Source: Ketogulonicigenium robustum (GTDB lineage: Bacteria > Pseudomonadota > Alphaproteobacteria > Rhodobacterales > Rhodobacteraceae). From it: a stretch of DNA of 64,000 nucleotides. Of this stretch, positions 1 through 8,145 are shown in pieces. Position 1 is the first letter of the stretch. Each line of letters starts with the position of its first letter. The notes below the pieces were generated by a model that searched no databases, had not been told where the DNA came from, and saw nothing but the letters and a program-made list of their open reading frames with translations. Made by a program: the position numbers and the translations under genes. The stretch is from assembly GCF_002117445.1 (NCBI RefSeq), contig NZ_CP019937.1:745501-809500 (forward strand), in the 5' to 3' direction.

Positions 1-269
1 CCTTCGGCACCCGCGTCAGGTTCGGGCATGGTCGATCCGCCGCCGGGCGCGACCTCGACCGCGTATTGGGCAAAGGTTTCGGCAAAGCCGGTCAACGGGC
101 GGGCGATGATCCATGCGCGGGTTTTGTCCCAGCCGGGCAGCAGGCTGGCGACAATGTCACGCATGACCGAGGCGGGGATAAAGGCATAGGCCTCGGTAAA
201 AATGGCACCGGCGTCGGCGGGGTCGTCGGTCAGAGGCGGCATGCCGCCGGGGGGGAAGGCGTAGGTCAT
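1..269 (-). CDS. allE: (S)-ureidoglycine aminohydrolase family protein (N-terminal part)
   Basis: The first 89 codons of a gene that continues beyond the left edge. The start ATG (267-269) overlaps the stop of the upstream gene in an ATGA tetranucleotide, so the two are translationally coupled. The visible N-terminus (begins MTYAFPPGG, with AYAFIPASVMRD and LPGWDKTRAW) resembles bacterial ureidoglycine aminohydrolase, often annotated 'bifunctional allantoicase/(S)-ureidoglycine aminohydrolase'. That family is a bicupin enzyme that releases ammonia from ureidoglycine late in allantoin breakdown. The neighbouring allantoinase and HIU hydrolase fit this pathway. The metal-binding cupin residues lie outside the window, so the call rests on the N-terminal pattern and context. 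Confidence 0.72.
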   Translation of the reverse strand, partial: MTYAFPPGGMPPLTDDPADAGAIFTEAYAFIPASVMRDIVASLLPGWDKTRAWIIARPLTGFAETFAQYAVEVAPGGGSTMPEPDAGAE

Positions 270-1684
270 GGCAGCATCGCTTTCAGGCGCAGTAGGGCGA
301 TGCGTTCGACTTGGCGCAGCCCCTCGGTAAATTCGGTGTCGGTATCGTTTGCAAGGCGGCGCTCGAACGCGGCCATGATGCTGGCTTTGGTGTTGTCACG
401 CACCGCGATAATGAACGGGAAGCCGAACTTTTCCACATAGGCGGTGTTCAGGCGGGTGAAGGTCGCGCGTTCCTCATCCGTCAGCGCATCCAGCCCTGCG
501 CTGGCTTGTTCTGCGGTGGACTCGGCCGTCAGGCGCTTGGCCGCAGCCAGTTTACCAGCCAGATCAGGGTGTGCGTTCAGCACGCCCAGCTTTTCCGCGC
601 GCGAGGCCGAGCGCAGTATGCGCACCAGCGCATTTTGCAGGCCGACGGCGCTGTCATGCGCGGGGCCTAGTTCCAGATCAAAGGCGCGTTCGGCGACCCA
701 CGGGCTGTGTTCGATAATGCCGCCGAAGCGCGCCACGAATGTGTCGCGGTCCATCTTGCTTGGGCGTTCGATCCGCTGGTGGGGGTGGTGTTCGGCCCAG
801 TGCGCGGCGATTTGGCCGCGCGTGGCAAACCAGACGCCGTCGTGCGACAGCGCGTAATCTAGGAACCGCTTCAGCCCCGCGACCTTGCCGGGGCGACCGA
901 TCAGGCGGTTGTGCAACCCGACCGAGAACATCTTGGCCTGACCCGCCAGCCCCTCGGCATAAAGCGTGTCGAAGCTGTCTTTCAGATACTGGAAGAACTG
1001 CTCGCCCTCGATATAGCCCGGCGCGGTGGCAAAGCGCATGTCGTTTGCCTCCAGCGTGTAGGGGATGACCAGCTGGTCGCGATCGCCGACCTCTAGCCAA
1101 TAGGGCAGGTCGTCGTCGTAGGTGTCCGAGATCCAGTCGAACTCACCGGTTTCGGCGGTCAGGGCGACGGTGTTGGCGGAACAGCGGCCGGTGTACCAGC
1201 CCTTGGGCGGCTCGCCCACAACCTCGGTGTGCAGGCGGATGGCCTCGGCGATCTGGGTGCGTTCGACCTCGGCGGGCATGTCTTTATGCTCGACCCACTT
1301 CCAGCCGTGGCTGGCGATTTCCCAGCCCGCATCCTTCATGGCGGCGACCTGTTCGGGGTTGCGCGCCAGCGCGGTGGCGACGCCGTAAATCGTGACAGGA
1401 ACTTTCAGCCCCGTGAACAGGCGGTGCAGGCGCCAAAAGCCCGCGCGCGCGCCGTATTCATAGATCGATTCCATATTCCAGTGGCGCATCCCCGGCCACA
1501 TGGCGGCACCTGCGATGTCCGACAGGAACGCCTCGGACGCGGCGTCGCCGTGCAAGACGTTGTTTTCGCCGCCTTCTTCATAGTTCAGTACCATGGATAT
1601 GGCGACTTTGGCCCCGCTGGGCCACGCTGCGTCTGGGGCGTTCGGGCCGTAGCCCCTGAAATCACGCGGATAGCGGTTTGTCAT
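266..1684 (-). CDS. puuE: Allantoinase (PuuE type) fused to OHCU decarboxylase (UraD)
   Basis: A 472-residue two-domain enzyme. Residues 1 to about 300 are a polysaccharide-deacetylase-like, PuuE-type allantoinase (allantoin to allantoate). About 315-472 are 2-oxo-4-hydroxy-4-carboxy-5-ureidoimidazoline decarboxylase, with the family HPDLAG motif at about 372 and KFGFPF at about 419. The decarboxylase makes (S)-allantoin and the allantoinase uses it, so consecutive steps sit on one chain. I chose the ATG at 1682-1684 because GGAGAAG precedes it. A GTG-type extension of seven codons upstream lacks support. The gene overlaps allE by four bases and is divergent from uraH, which supplies the substrate of the C-terminal domain. 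Confidence 0.92.
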   Translation of the reverse strand: MTNRYPRDFRGYGPNAPDAAWPSGAKVAISMVLNYEEGGENNVLHGDAASEAFLSDIAGAAMWPGMRHWNMESIYEYGARAGFWRLHRLFTGLKVPVTIYGVATALARNPEQVAAMKDAGWEIASHGWKWVEHKDMPAEVERTQIAEAIRLHTEVVGEPPKGWYTGRCSANTVALTAETGEFDWISDTYDDDLPYWLEVGDRDQLVIPYTLEANDMRFATAPGYIEGEQFFQYLKDSFDTLYAEGLAGQAKMFSVGLHNRLIGRPGKVAGLKRFLDYALSHDGVWFATRGQIAAHWAEHHPHQRIERPSKMDRDTFVARFGGIIEHSPWVAERAFDLELGPAHDSAVGLQNALVRILRSASRAEKLGVLNAHPDLAGKLAAAKRLTAESTAEQASAGLDALTDEERATFTRLNTAYVEKFGFPFIIAVRDNTKASIMAAFERRLANDTDTEFTEGLRQVERIALLRLKAMLP

Positions 1685-1774
1685 TTTCTTCTCCGATCCT
1701 TCCAATCAGGCGTAGCGCGCGCGGCGGGAAAGTTGCAAGCTGGCCGCTGCAAAATTCCACCGGAGGACCAAGAA

Positions 1775-2131
1775 ATGAGCACTGGCTACCTGACGACCCA
1801 CGTTTTGGACACAGCGCGCGGCTGCCCTGCCGTAGGCCTGACGATCGAGCTGTTCCGCCTGGATGGTAGCTTGGATGGCGGCCGCCTGCTGATCGCGACC
1901 AAAGTGACCAACAGCGACGGGCGCACCGATGGCCCGATTTTGCCCGAGGCCGCTTTCGCGCTGGGCGCCTACGAATTGGTCTTCCATGCGGGGGATTATC
2001 TGGTCGCCCACGGCATGACGCGTGATTTTCTGGATATCGTCCCGATCCGGTTCGGGATGGCTGCAGATGACCATTACCACGTCCCGTTGCTGCTGTCGCC
2101 TTTCAGCTATTCGACCTATCGCGGCAGCTGA
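1775..2131 (+). CDS. uraH: 5-hydroxyisourate hydrolase (transthyretin-like)
   Basis: A 118-residue transthyretin-related enzyme that hydrolyses 5-hydroxyisourate to OHCU after uricase. It shows the N-terminal LTTHVLD signature (catalytic His9) and the C-terminal YRGS tetrapeptide (115-118) that separates HIU hydrolases from transthyretin. The ATG at 1775 follows CGGAGGA at suitable spacing. It has no signal peptide, so it should be cytosolic. It is transcribed away from the PuuE-UraD gene from a 90-bp shared region containing the imperfect dyad TTGCA-N10-TGCAA (1733-1752), a possible operator. No uricase gene is visible in the window. Confidence 0.95.
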   Translation: MSTGYLTTHVLDTARGCPAVGLTIELFRLDGSLDGGRLLIATKVTNSDGRTDGPILPEAAFALGAYELVFHAGDYLVAHGMTRDFLDIVPIRFGMAADDHYHVPLLLSPFSYSTYRGS

Positions 2132-2138
2132 GGCGCGC

Positions 2139-2169
2139 TTGACCTTACCATTTGGGAAGGCCCTATCTA
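2139..2169 (+). promoter_or_regulatory. CueR/MerR-type promoter of the copper ATPase gene
   Basis: A -35 TTGACC (2139-2144) and -10 TATCTA (2164-2169) are separated by 19 bp, the over-long spacer typical of MerR-family activated promoters. The spacer carries the dyad CCTTACC-ATTT-GGGAAGG (2143-2160), which resembles CueR operators. The same hexamers occur with a normal 17-bp spacer before the YqeY gene (25239-25267), which makes the 19-bp spacing stand out. No cueR gene lies nearby. Confidence 0.75.
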
Positions 2170-2195
2170 GGTGCGAATCAGGAAAGGGGGCCCAA

Positions 2196-4676
2196 ATGGA
2201 ACTGTCCTTTGATATTCAGGGTATGACCTGTGCCTCGTGTGCGGCGCGTGCGCAAAAAGTGCTGTCGAAGGTCGATGGCGTGGCGCAGGCCGATGTGAAT
2301 TTGGCAACGCATGTGGGGCGCGTCAGCTTGGCTGCGGGCGCGACTGCTGCCGAAGTTACCCAGAACGTGGCTGCAGCGTTGGACAAGGCGGGCTACCCCG
2401 CCCAAGCGCAGCACCGCGTTTTGGAAATCGAGGGGATGACCTGTGCATCCTGCGTCGCGCGCGTAGAAAAGGCGCTGGCTGCGGTGCCGGGCGTGTCGAA
2501 TGCTCACGTGAACTTGGCGACGCGCACCGCGCAGCTGGATGATCTGTCGCGCGACGCCGACCGTCTGGTCGCTGCGGTGACACGCGCTGGCTATGACGCC
2601 CGCTTGCGGCAAGACGAGGCTGCCCGCGAAGATCGCGACGCCGCCGAGGCTGCTGTTTTGCAGCGCAATCTGCTGGTCGCCGCCGCACTAACTGCGCCGG
2701 TCTTCGTGCTGGAAATGGGCAGCCACCTGATCCCCGGCCTTGGCCATGCGCTGCACGGCGCGTTTGGTGCGCTGCCGCTGACGCTATGGCTGTTCGAATT
2801 TCTGCTGATTACGGCGGTGCTGGCGTGGCCCGGGCAGGTCTTCTTTCGGCGCGGTATCCCGGCGCTGCTGCACAGCGCGCCCGATATGAACGCGCTGGTG
2901 GCGGTGGGCGCAGGGGCCGCGTGGCTGTATTCCAGCTTTGTGCTGTTCCTGCCGGGGCTTGTGCCCGACGCGGGGCGCGTCGTCTACTTCGAGGCGGCGG
3001 GCGTCATCGTGACGCTGATCCTCGCGGGGCGCTGGCTAGAGGCGCGGGCCCGCGGGCGCGCTGGTGCGGCCATTCGTCGCCTAATGGATTTGCGCCCTGC
3101 GACCGCGTGGGTGGAGCGCGAGGGCGGGCCGGTTGAAGTGCCAGTCGCCGCGCTGCAGGTTGGCGATGTGCTGCAATTGCGGCCGGGCGCGCGCATCGCC
3201 ACGGACGCGCGCGTGCTGTCGGGCCAGTCTTATGTGGACGAAAGCATGATCACCGGCGAGCCGATGCCCGCGACGAAAGCCGAAGGCGATGCGCTGGTCG
3301 GCGGCACGCTGAACGGTGTCGGTATGATGCGGGCTGAAGTGACCGCCGTGGGCGGTGAAACCGTGCTAGCGCGCATTCTGACCATGGTCGAGGAAGCGCA
3401 GGGCGCGCGCCTGCCTGTGCAGGATCTGGTTAACCGCATCACCCTCTGGTTCGTGCCCGTGGTGATGGCGCTGGCCGCGCTGACGGTGGCCGTTTGGCTG
3501 GTCTTTGGGCCCGATCCGCGCCTAAGCCATGCGCTGGTGGCGGGAGTGTCGGTGCTGATCATCGCGTGCCCCTGTGCGATGGGGCTGGCGGTGCCGGTTT
3601 CGATCATTGTGGGGGCGGGGCGCGCGGCAGAACTGGGCGTGCTGTTCCGCAAGGGCGACGCGTTGCAGCGGCTGTCCGATGTCACGACTTTTGCCTTTGA
3701 TAAAACCGGCACGCTGACCGAAGGCAAGCCGCGCTTGCAAACATTTGAAAGCCGCGTTGACGGCGACCTGCTGGCCGAGGTTGCGGCGGTCGAGGCGCTG
3801 TCCGAACATCCCACCGCGCAGGCGATTGTCGCGGGTGCGGCGGGGCGCGCATTGCCGCTGGCACAGGATGTTGTGGCCGTGCCCGGCATGGGCGTTACGG
3901 GGGCGGTTGGAGGGCACCGTTTGGCGATAGGCAACCAGCGTCTGATGGCGCGCGAGCAGATCGATCTGGCTCCTGTTTCCGCACAGCTGGCCGCATTGGC
4001 CGTCGACGGGCAGGCGCCGGTGCTGATTGCGCGCGACGGGCAAATCGCGGGGTGGCTGACGGTCGCGGATCAGGTCAAGCCCGACGCGAGTCAGACGGTT
4101 GCCGCGCTGCGCGCATCGGGCGCGCGCGTGGTGATGATCTCGGGCGATGCCAAGGCCAATGCGCAGCGTATTGCCGCGCAACTGGGGGTGGACGAGGTGC
4201 TGGCTGAAGTGCTGCCCGAAGGCAAGCGCGACGCGATACTGGCGCTTCAAGCCAGCGGCCCCGTGGCCTTTACGGGTGACGGCATCAACGACGCCGCCGC
4301 CTTGGCGACCGCCAACGTGGGGCTGGCCGTAGGTAATGGCACCGACATTGCGATAGAGAGCGCCGATGTGGTGTTGATGAGCGGTGATATCGCGGGCGTG
4401 CTGCGCGCGCGGCAGGTGGCGCGGGCGACAATGGTTAACATCCGCCAGAATTTGTTCTGGGCCTTCGCCTACAATGTCCTGCTGATACCCGTGGCTGCGG
4501 GGGTGCTTTACCCTGCGTTCGGTTGGATGCTTTCGCCTGCGTTGGCGGCCGGCGCGATGGCGCTGTCGTCGGTAGTCGTGGTGGGGAATGCGCTGCGCCT
4601 GCGGCGTGCGGGGGGCAGCGCTGGCGGGGGCGTCGGCAGCCTCGCAGACCGCGATGCGAAATTACCTGCAATTTGA
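2196..4676 (+). CDS. copA: Copper-exporting P1B-type ATPase
   Basis: An 826-residue heavy-metal P-type ATPase that should pump Cu(I) out of the cytoplasm. Two N-terminal heavy-metal-associated domains each carry GMTCASC (Cys12/15 and Cys83/86). Membrane segments follow, then the copper-type CPC motif (458-460), the phosphorylation site DKTGT (Asp502), and the GDGINDA hinge near the C-terminus. The ATG at 2196 was chosen because the first HMA domain begins directly after it and it lies just downstream of the CueR-type promoter. An in-frame extension upstream would run through that promoter. The gene appears monocistronic. CPC plus two CxxC domains make Cu the likely ion, with Ag as an alternative. 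Confidence 0.95.
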   Translation: MELSFDIQGMTCASCAARAQKVLSKVDGVAQADVNLATHVGRVSLAAGATAAEVTQNVAAALDKAGYPAQAQHRVLEIEGMTCASCVARVEKALAAVPGVSNAHVNLATRTAQLDDLSRDADRLVAAVTRAGYDARLRQDEAAREDRDAAEAAVLQRNLLVAAALTAPVFVLEMGSHLIPGLGHALHGAFGALPLTLWLFEFLLITAVLAWPGQVFFRRGIPALLHSAPDMNALVAVGAGAAWLYSSFVLFLPGLVPDAGRVVYFEAAGVIVTLILAGRWLEARARGRAGAAIRRLMDLRPATAWVEREGGPVEVPVAALQVGDVLQLRPGARIATDARVLSGQSYVDESMITGEPMPATKAEGDALVGGTLNGVGMMRAEVTAVGGETVLARILTMVEEAQGARLPVQDLVNRITLWFVPVVMALAALTVAVWLVFGPDPRLSHALVAGVSVLIIACPCAMGLAVPVSIIVGAGRAAELGVLFRKGDALQRLSDVTTFAFDKTGTLTEGKPRLQTFESRVDGDLLAEVAAVEALSEHPTAQAIVAGAAGRALPLAQDVVAVPGMGVTGAVGGHRLAIGNQRLMAREQIDLAPVSAQLAALAVDGQAPVLIARDGQIAGWLTVADQVKPDASQTVAALRASGARVVMISGDAKANAQRIAAQLGVDEVLAEVLPEGKRDAILALQASGPVAFTGDGINDAAALATANVGLAVGNGTDIAIESADVVLMSGDIAGVLRARQVARATMVNIRQNLFWAFAYNVLLIPVAAGVLYPAFGWMLSPALAAGAMALSSVVVVGNALRLRRAGGSAGGGVGSLADRDAKLPAI

Positions 4677-4912
4677 GGCCCAAAATGTTGATTTTCGCGC
4701 CTTTAGCCCTCGACAAGCGATCGGGCGTGCCCTAGCTTTTAAGCGCCCTTGCAAGGGCCTGCGGTGCATAGGCTGCGGGCTATTGTCCTGCGGCGGGGCG
4801 TCCTTGCGATGTCTTGTCCAGATGCCGCGGCGTGACGATGATCGCCGCGTTTTTGCCCGCACCGTGCGGGCAGGCCAAACGAAGTGGGGGCTAACACGCG
4901 GGAAGGGGCCAA
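4677..4912 (+). other. 236-bp leader of the mrp operon with two perfect hairpins
   Basis: I see no gene here. A possible promoter is TCGACA (4710-4715), 17 bp, TAGCTT (4733-4738), which would give a leader of about 165 nt. The leader contains a 14-bp perfect palindrome GCCCTTGCAAGGGC (4745-4758) and an 8-bp hairpin TGCCCGCA-CCG-TGCGGGCA (4854-4872). Neither hairpin is followed by a T-run, so neither is an obvious intrinsic terminator. Confidence 0.4.
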
Positions 4913-7804
4913 ATGATCGAACAAAACCTGTTGCTGGTTCTGACCGCGTTACCTTTTGCCGGTGCCCTTTTGGCCCTGACCATCGGCACCCATGCCCGCA
5001 ATGCCGAGGCGTGGTTGGCGGCCTTGGTGATGGCGGCAGGTCTGGGGATCACCCTTTCGCTCTATCCGATGATTGCCGATGGCGGCGCGCTGCGCAGCCA
5101 GATTGCGTGGGTGCCCAGCATTGGCCTCAACCTTGTGTTCCGGATTGATGGGTTCAGCTGGATGTTCCTGCTGCTGGTATTCGGTATCGGGCTGCTGGTG
5201 GTCATCTACGCGCGCTTCTATCTGTCGCCAAAAGACCCCTCGGCGCGGTTTTTCGGCAGCCTGCTGGCCTTTACCGGCGCGATGACGGGCGTTTTGCTGT
5301 CGGGCAACGTGATTATGCTGGTCGTGTTCTGGGAACTAACCTCAATCACCTCGTTTTTACTGATTTCGTATTGGCACCATTTGCAAGGCGCGCGTGATGG
5401 GGCGCGGATGTCGCTGATCGTGACGGGCGCGGGCGGGCTTTGCCTGCTGGTCGCCATGCTGATCATGGGCCATGTCGTGGGCAGCTACGATGTCGACCGA
5501 ATTCTGGCCGCTGGCGCGCAGATCAAGGATCACGCGCTTTACCCCGTGATCATCATCCTGTTCCTGCTGGGCACATTCACCAAATCGGCGCAGTTCCCGT
5601 TCCACTTCTGGCTGCCCAACGCGATGGCCGCACCCACGCCGGTGTCGTCCTATCTGCACTCGGCTACTATGGTGAAAGCAGGGGTCTACCTGATGGTGCG
5701 CTTTGCGCCCAGTATTGGTGGCACGGATCTGTGGTTCTATATTGTTGGTGGCATCGGCATGTTCACCATGCTGTTTGGTGCCTTTGTCGCGGTCTTCCGC
5801 CACGACCTGAAGGGGCTGCTGGCCTATTCGACCATTAGCCATCTGGGGTTGATTACGGCGCTTGCTGGGTTCGGCACGCCCGCCGCGATTGTGGCGGCCA
5901 TCTTCCACATCGCCAACCACGCGATTTTCAAAGCCAGCCTGTTCATGGCCGCAGGGATCATCGACCACGAGGCAGGGACACGCGATATGCGCCGTCTTTC
6001 AGGCCTGCGCCGCCTGATGCCGGTGACCTTTGCGCTAACCGCACTAGCCGCCGCGGCCATGGCCGGTGTGCCGCTGTTGTCGGGCTTCCTGTCGAAAGAG
6101 ATGTTCTTGGCGGAAACGCTGGAAAGCTATACGGGCGACAGCTTCAATGCGGCGCTGCCTTGGGTTGCGACGATTGGGTCGCTGTTCTCGGCCGCCTATG
6201 CGCTGCGCCTGATCGTGACCGTGTTCTTCGGCCCCGAAGCGACCAGCCTGCCCAAGCACCCGCACGAGCCGCCGCACCTGATGCGTCTGCCGGTCGAGGT
6301 GTTGGTGGCCCTGGCCGTCGCGGTTGGCTGTTTCCCCTATTATACCATTGCGCCGATACTGAAAGTTGCGGTGCTGTCCGTTCTGGGCGATGCAACCCCG
6401 CATTATTCGCTTTCGCTGTTCCACGGGTTTAACACCCCCCTGATGATGAGCGCGATTGCCCTGATCGGCGGCGCGCTGTTTTACCTGTTGCTGCGCCGCC
6501 CGATCGAGGAAGGGCCCGATGGCCCGCCCGTCATGTACAAGCTGCGCGCGCAACGCGTTTTCGATCGCCTTTTGCTGGTTCTGTCCTGGCGCGTGCCGCG
6601 TAAGCTGCTAGCCATCTTTGCGACCGAGCGTTTGCAGTCGCAGCTGCTGATCATCATCATGGTGGCGTTCCTTGGGGCGGGCTGGTCGCTGTGGGGCGTG
6701 CCGCGCCTGATGCCGGACGCCCGTGTGGGCGTTGGGTTCGACCCAGCGTTCGCATTGCTTTGGGCTGTGGGGATTTGCTGTGCGGTCGCTGCTGCGTGGC
6801 AGGCCAAGTACCACCGCTTTGCTGCGCTGGCGCTGCTGGGCGGGGCGGGACTTTGTACGGTGATGACGTTCGCCTTGCTGTCGGCGCCTGATCTGGCGGT
6901 GACGCAGTTGCTGGTCGAAATTGTGACGACTGTTCTGTTGCTGCTGGGCCTGCGCTGGCTGCCTAAACGGCGCGAGCCCATCAAGGGCGACCAGTCGCTG
7001 CAGTCGCGCAGCCGCCGCGTCCGCGACCTGATCATTGCCGTCGCTTGCGGGGTCGGCGTTGCGCTGGTCGCGCTGTCGGTGATGACATCCAATCCGGTGA
7101 ACACCATCGGCGACTGGTTCTTGGAAAACGCTTATTCGGAAGGTGGCGGCACCAACGTGGTCAACGTCATCCTTGTCGACTTCCGCGCCTTCGACACATT
7201 CGGCGAGATTACTGTGCTGGCTATCGTGGGGCTGACCGTGTTCGCGCTGCTGCGCCGCTTCCGCCCCGCACAGGAAGCTGCGGGCCGCCCCGACGAGCAG
7301 ATCGGCGTCGATCCGAAGGTGTTGGACGATTACATGTACGTCCCCGCCATTATCATGCAGTGGCTGTTCGCCCCTATTATCGCGCTGTCTGCCTATCTGT
7401 TCTTCCGCGGGCATGACCTGCCGGGTGGCGGCTTTGCGGCGGGCGTGACCTTGGCGATCGGGTTCTTGCTGCAATATATCGCGTCGAACGTGCGCTGGAT
7501 TGAATCGCGGCTGACGGTTCTGCCGATCCGGTGGATAGGGCTGGGGCTGCTGGTCGCCGCGGCAACGGGCATGGGGGCGTGGCTGTTCGGCTACCCCTTC
7601 CTGACCGCGTATTCGCAATACATCGACGTGCCGATGATCGGTAAAGTGCCCGCAGCGACTGCGCTGCTGTTCGACCTTGGCGTCTTCCTGCTGGTCGTCG
7701 GGGCGACTGTGCTGATGCTGATCGCTATCGCTCACCAATCGCTGCGGTCCTCGCGTGCCCGCGAGCAAGACGAAGCCCGCACCAAAGACGAGGAGACCGC
7801 CTGA
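4913..7804 (+). CDS. mrpA: Mrp/Pha monovalent cation/H+ antiporter, fused subunits A and B
   Basis: A 963-residue polytopic membrane protein related to the NuoL/ND5 subunit of complex I. It is the large ion/proton-translocating subunit of the multi-subunit Na+(K+)/H+ antiporter. The core antiporter domain covers roughly residues 60-450 (with HSATMVKAGVYL and a conserved FHIANHAIFKA helix). The last 150 or so residues (from about VDPKVLDDYMYVPAIIMQWLF) are an MrpB-like module. Length well above a stand-alone MrpA and the absence of a separate mrpB show an A-B fusion, as in the rhizobial Pha systems. AAGGGG precedes the ATG. The gene overlaps mrpC by one base (TGATG). Confidence 0.95.
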   Translation: MIEQNLLLVLTALPFAGALLALTIGTHARNAEAWLAALVMAAGLGITLSLYPMIADGGALRSQIAWVPSIGLNLVFRIDGFSWMFLLLVFGIGLLVVIYARFYLSPKDPSARFFGSLLAFTGAMTGVLLSGNVIMLVVFWELTSITSFLLISYWHHLQGARDGARMSLIVTGAGGLCLLVAMLIMGHVVGSYDVDRILAAGAQIKDHALYPVIIILFLLGTFTKSAQFPFHFWLPNAMAAPTPVSSYLHSATMVKAGVYLMVRFAPSIGGTDLWFYIVGGIGMFTMLFGAFVAVFRHDLKGLLAYSTISHLGLITALAGFGTPAAIVAAIFHIANHAIFKASLFMAAGIIDHEAGTRDMRRLSGLRRLMPVTFALTALAAAAMAGVPLLSGFLSKEMFLAETLESYTGDSFNAALPWVATIGSLFSAAYALRLIVTVFFGPEATSLPKHPHEPPHLMRLPVEVLVALAVAVGCFPYYTIAPILKVAVLSVLGDATPHYSLSLFHGFNTPLMMSAIALIGGALFYLLLRRPIEEGPDGPPVMYKLRAQRVFDRLLLVLSWRVPRKLLAIFATERLQSQLLIIIMVAFLGAGWSLWGVPRLMPDARVGVGFDPAFALLWAVGICCAVAAAWQAKYHRFAALALLGGAGLCTVMTFALLSAPDLAVTQLLVEIVTTVLLLLGLRWLPKRREPIKGDQSLQSRSRRVRDLIIAVACGVGVALVALSVMTSNPVNTIGDWFLENAYSEGGGTNVVNVILVDFRAFDTFGEITVLAIVGLTVFALLRRFRPAQEAAGRPDEQIGVDPKVLDDYMYVPAIIMQWLFAPIIALSAYLFFRGHDLPGGGFAAGVTLAIGFLLQYIASNVRWIESRLTVLPIRWIGLGLLVAAATGMGAWLFGYPFLTAYSQYIDVPMIGKVPAATALLFDLGVFLLVVGATVLMLIAIAHQSLRSSRAREQDEARTKDEETA

Positions 7805-8145
7805 TGGAGCATGTTCTGGCAGCGGCCATCGGCGTTCTGGTCGCATCGGGGGTGTGGCTTGTGCTGCGGCCCCGCACATTTCAGGTGATTATCGGCCTGT
7901 GCCTGCTGTCATACGGGGTGAACCTGTTCATCTTTGCGATGGGGCGGCTGTGGGTCGACAAGGCCCCGATCATGGAAAAAAACGGTGTGATTGACCCGTC
8001 ACAATTTGCCGACCCCGTGCCGCAGGCGCTGGTTCTGACGGCAATCGTCATCAGCTTTGCCACAACGGCGCTGTTTCTGGTGGTGATGATGGTCTCGCGC
8101 GGGTTGACCGGCACCGATCACGTAGACGGCAAGGAGAGCAATTGA
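7804..8145 (+). CDS. mrpC: Mrp antiporter subunit C (NuoK-like)
   Basis: A 113-residue protein with three predicted membrane helices, homologous to NuoK, and an obligate small subunit of the Mrp antiporter complex. The helices lie at about 3-22, 28-46 and 75-98. It contains the family pattern GLCLLSYGVNLFIFAMG. The start codon overlaps the mrpA stop and its own stop overlaps the mrpD start, which is consistent with coupled translation of subunits in fixed stoichiometry. Confidence 0.94.
   Translation: MEHVLAAAIGVLVASGVWLVLRPRTFQVIIGLCLLSYGVNLFIFAMGRLWVDKAPIMEKNGVIDPSQFADPVPQALVLTAIVISFATTALFLVVMMVSRGLTGTDHVDGKESN

Noticed and set aside
2022-2195. Longer N-terminus for the copper ATPase
   Set aside because: The extension would read through uraH and the MerR-type promoter. 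The first HMA domain begins right after the ATG at 2196.
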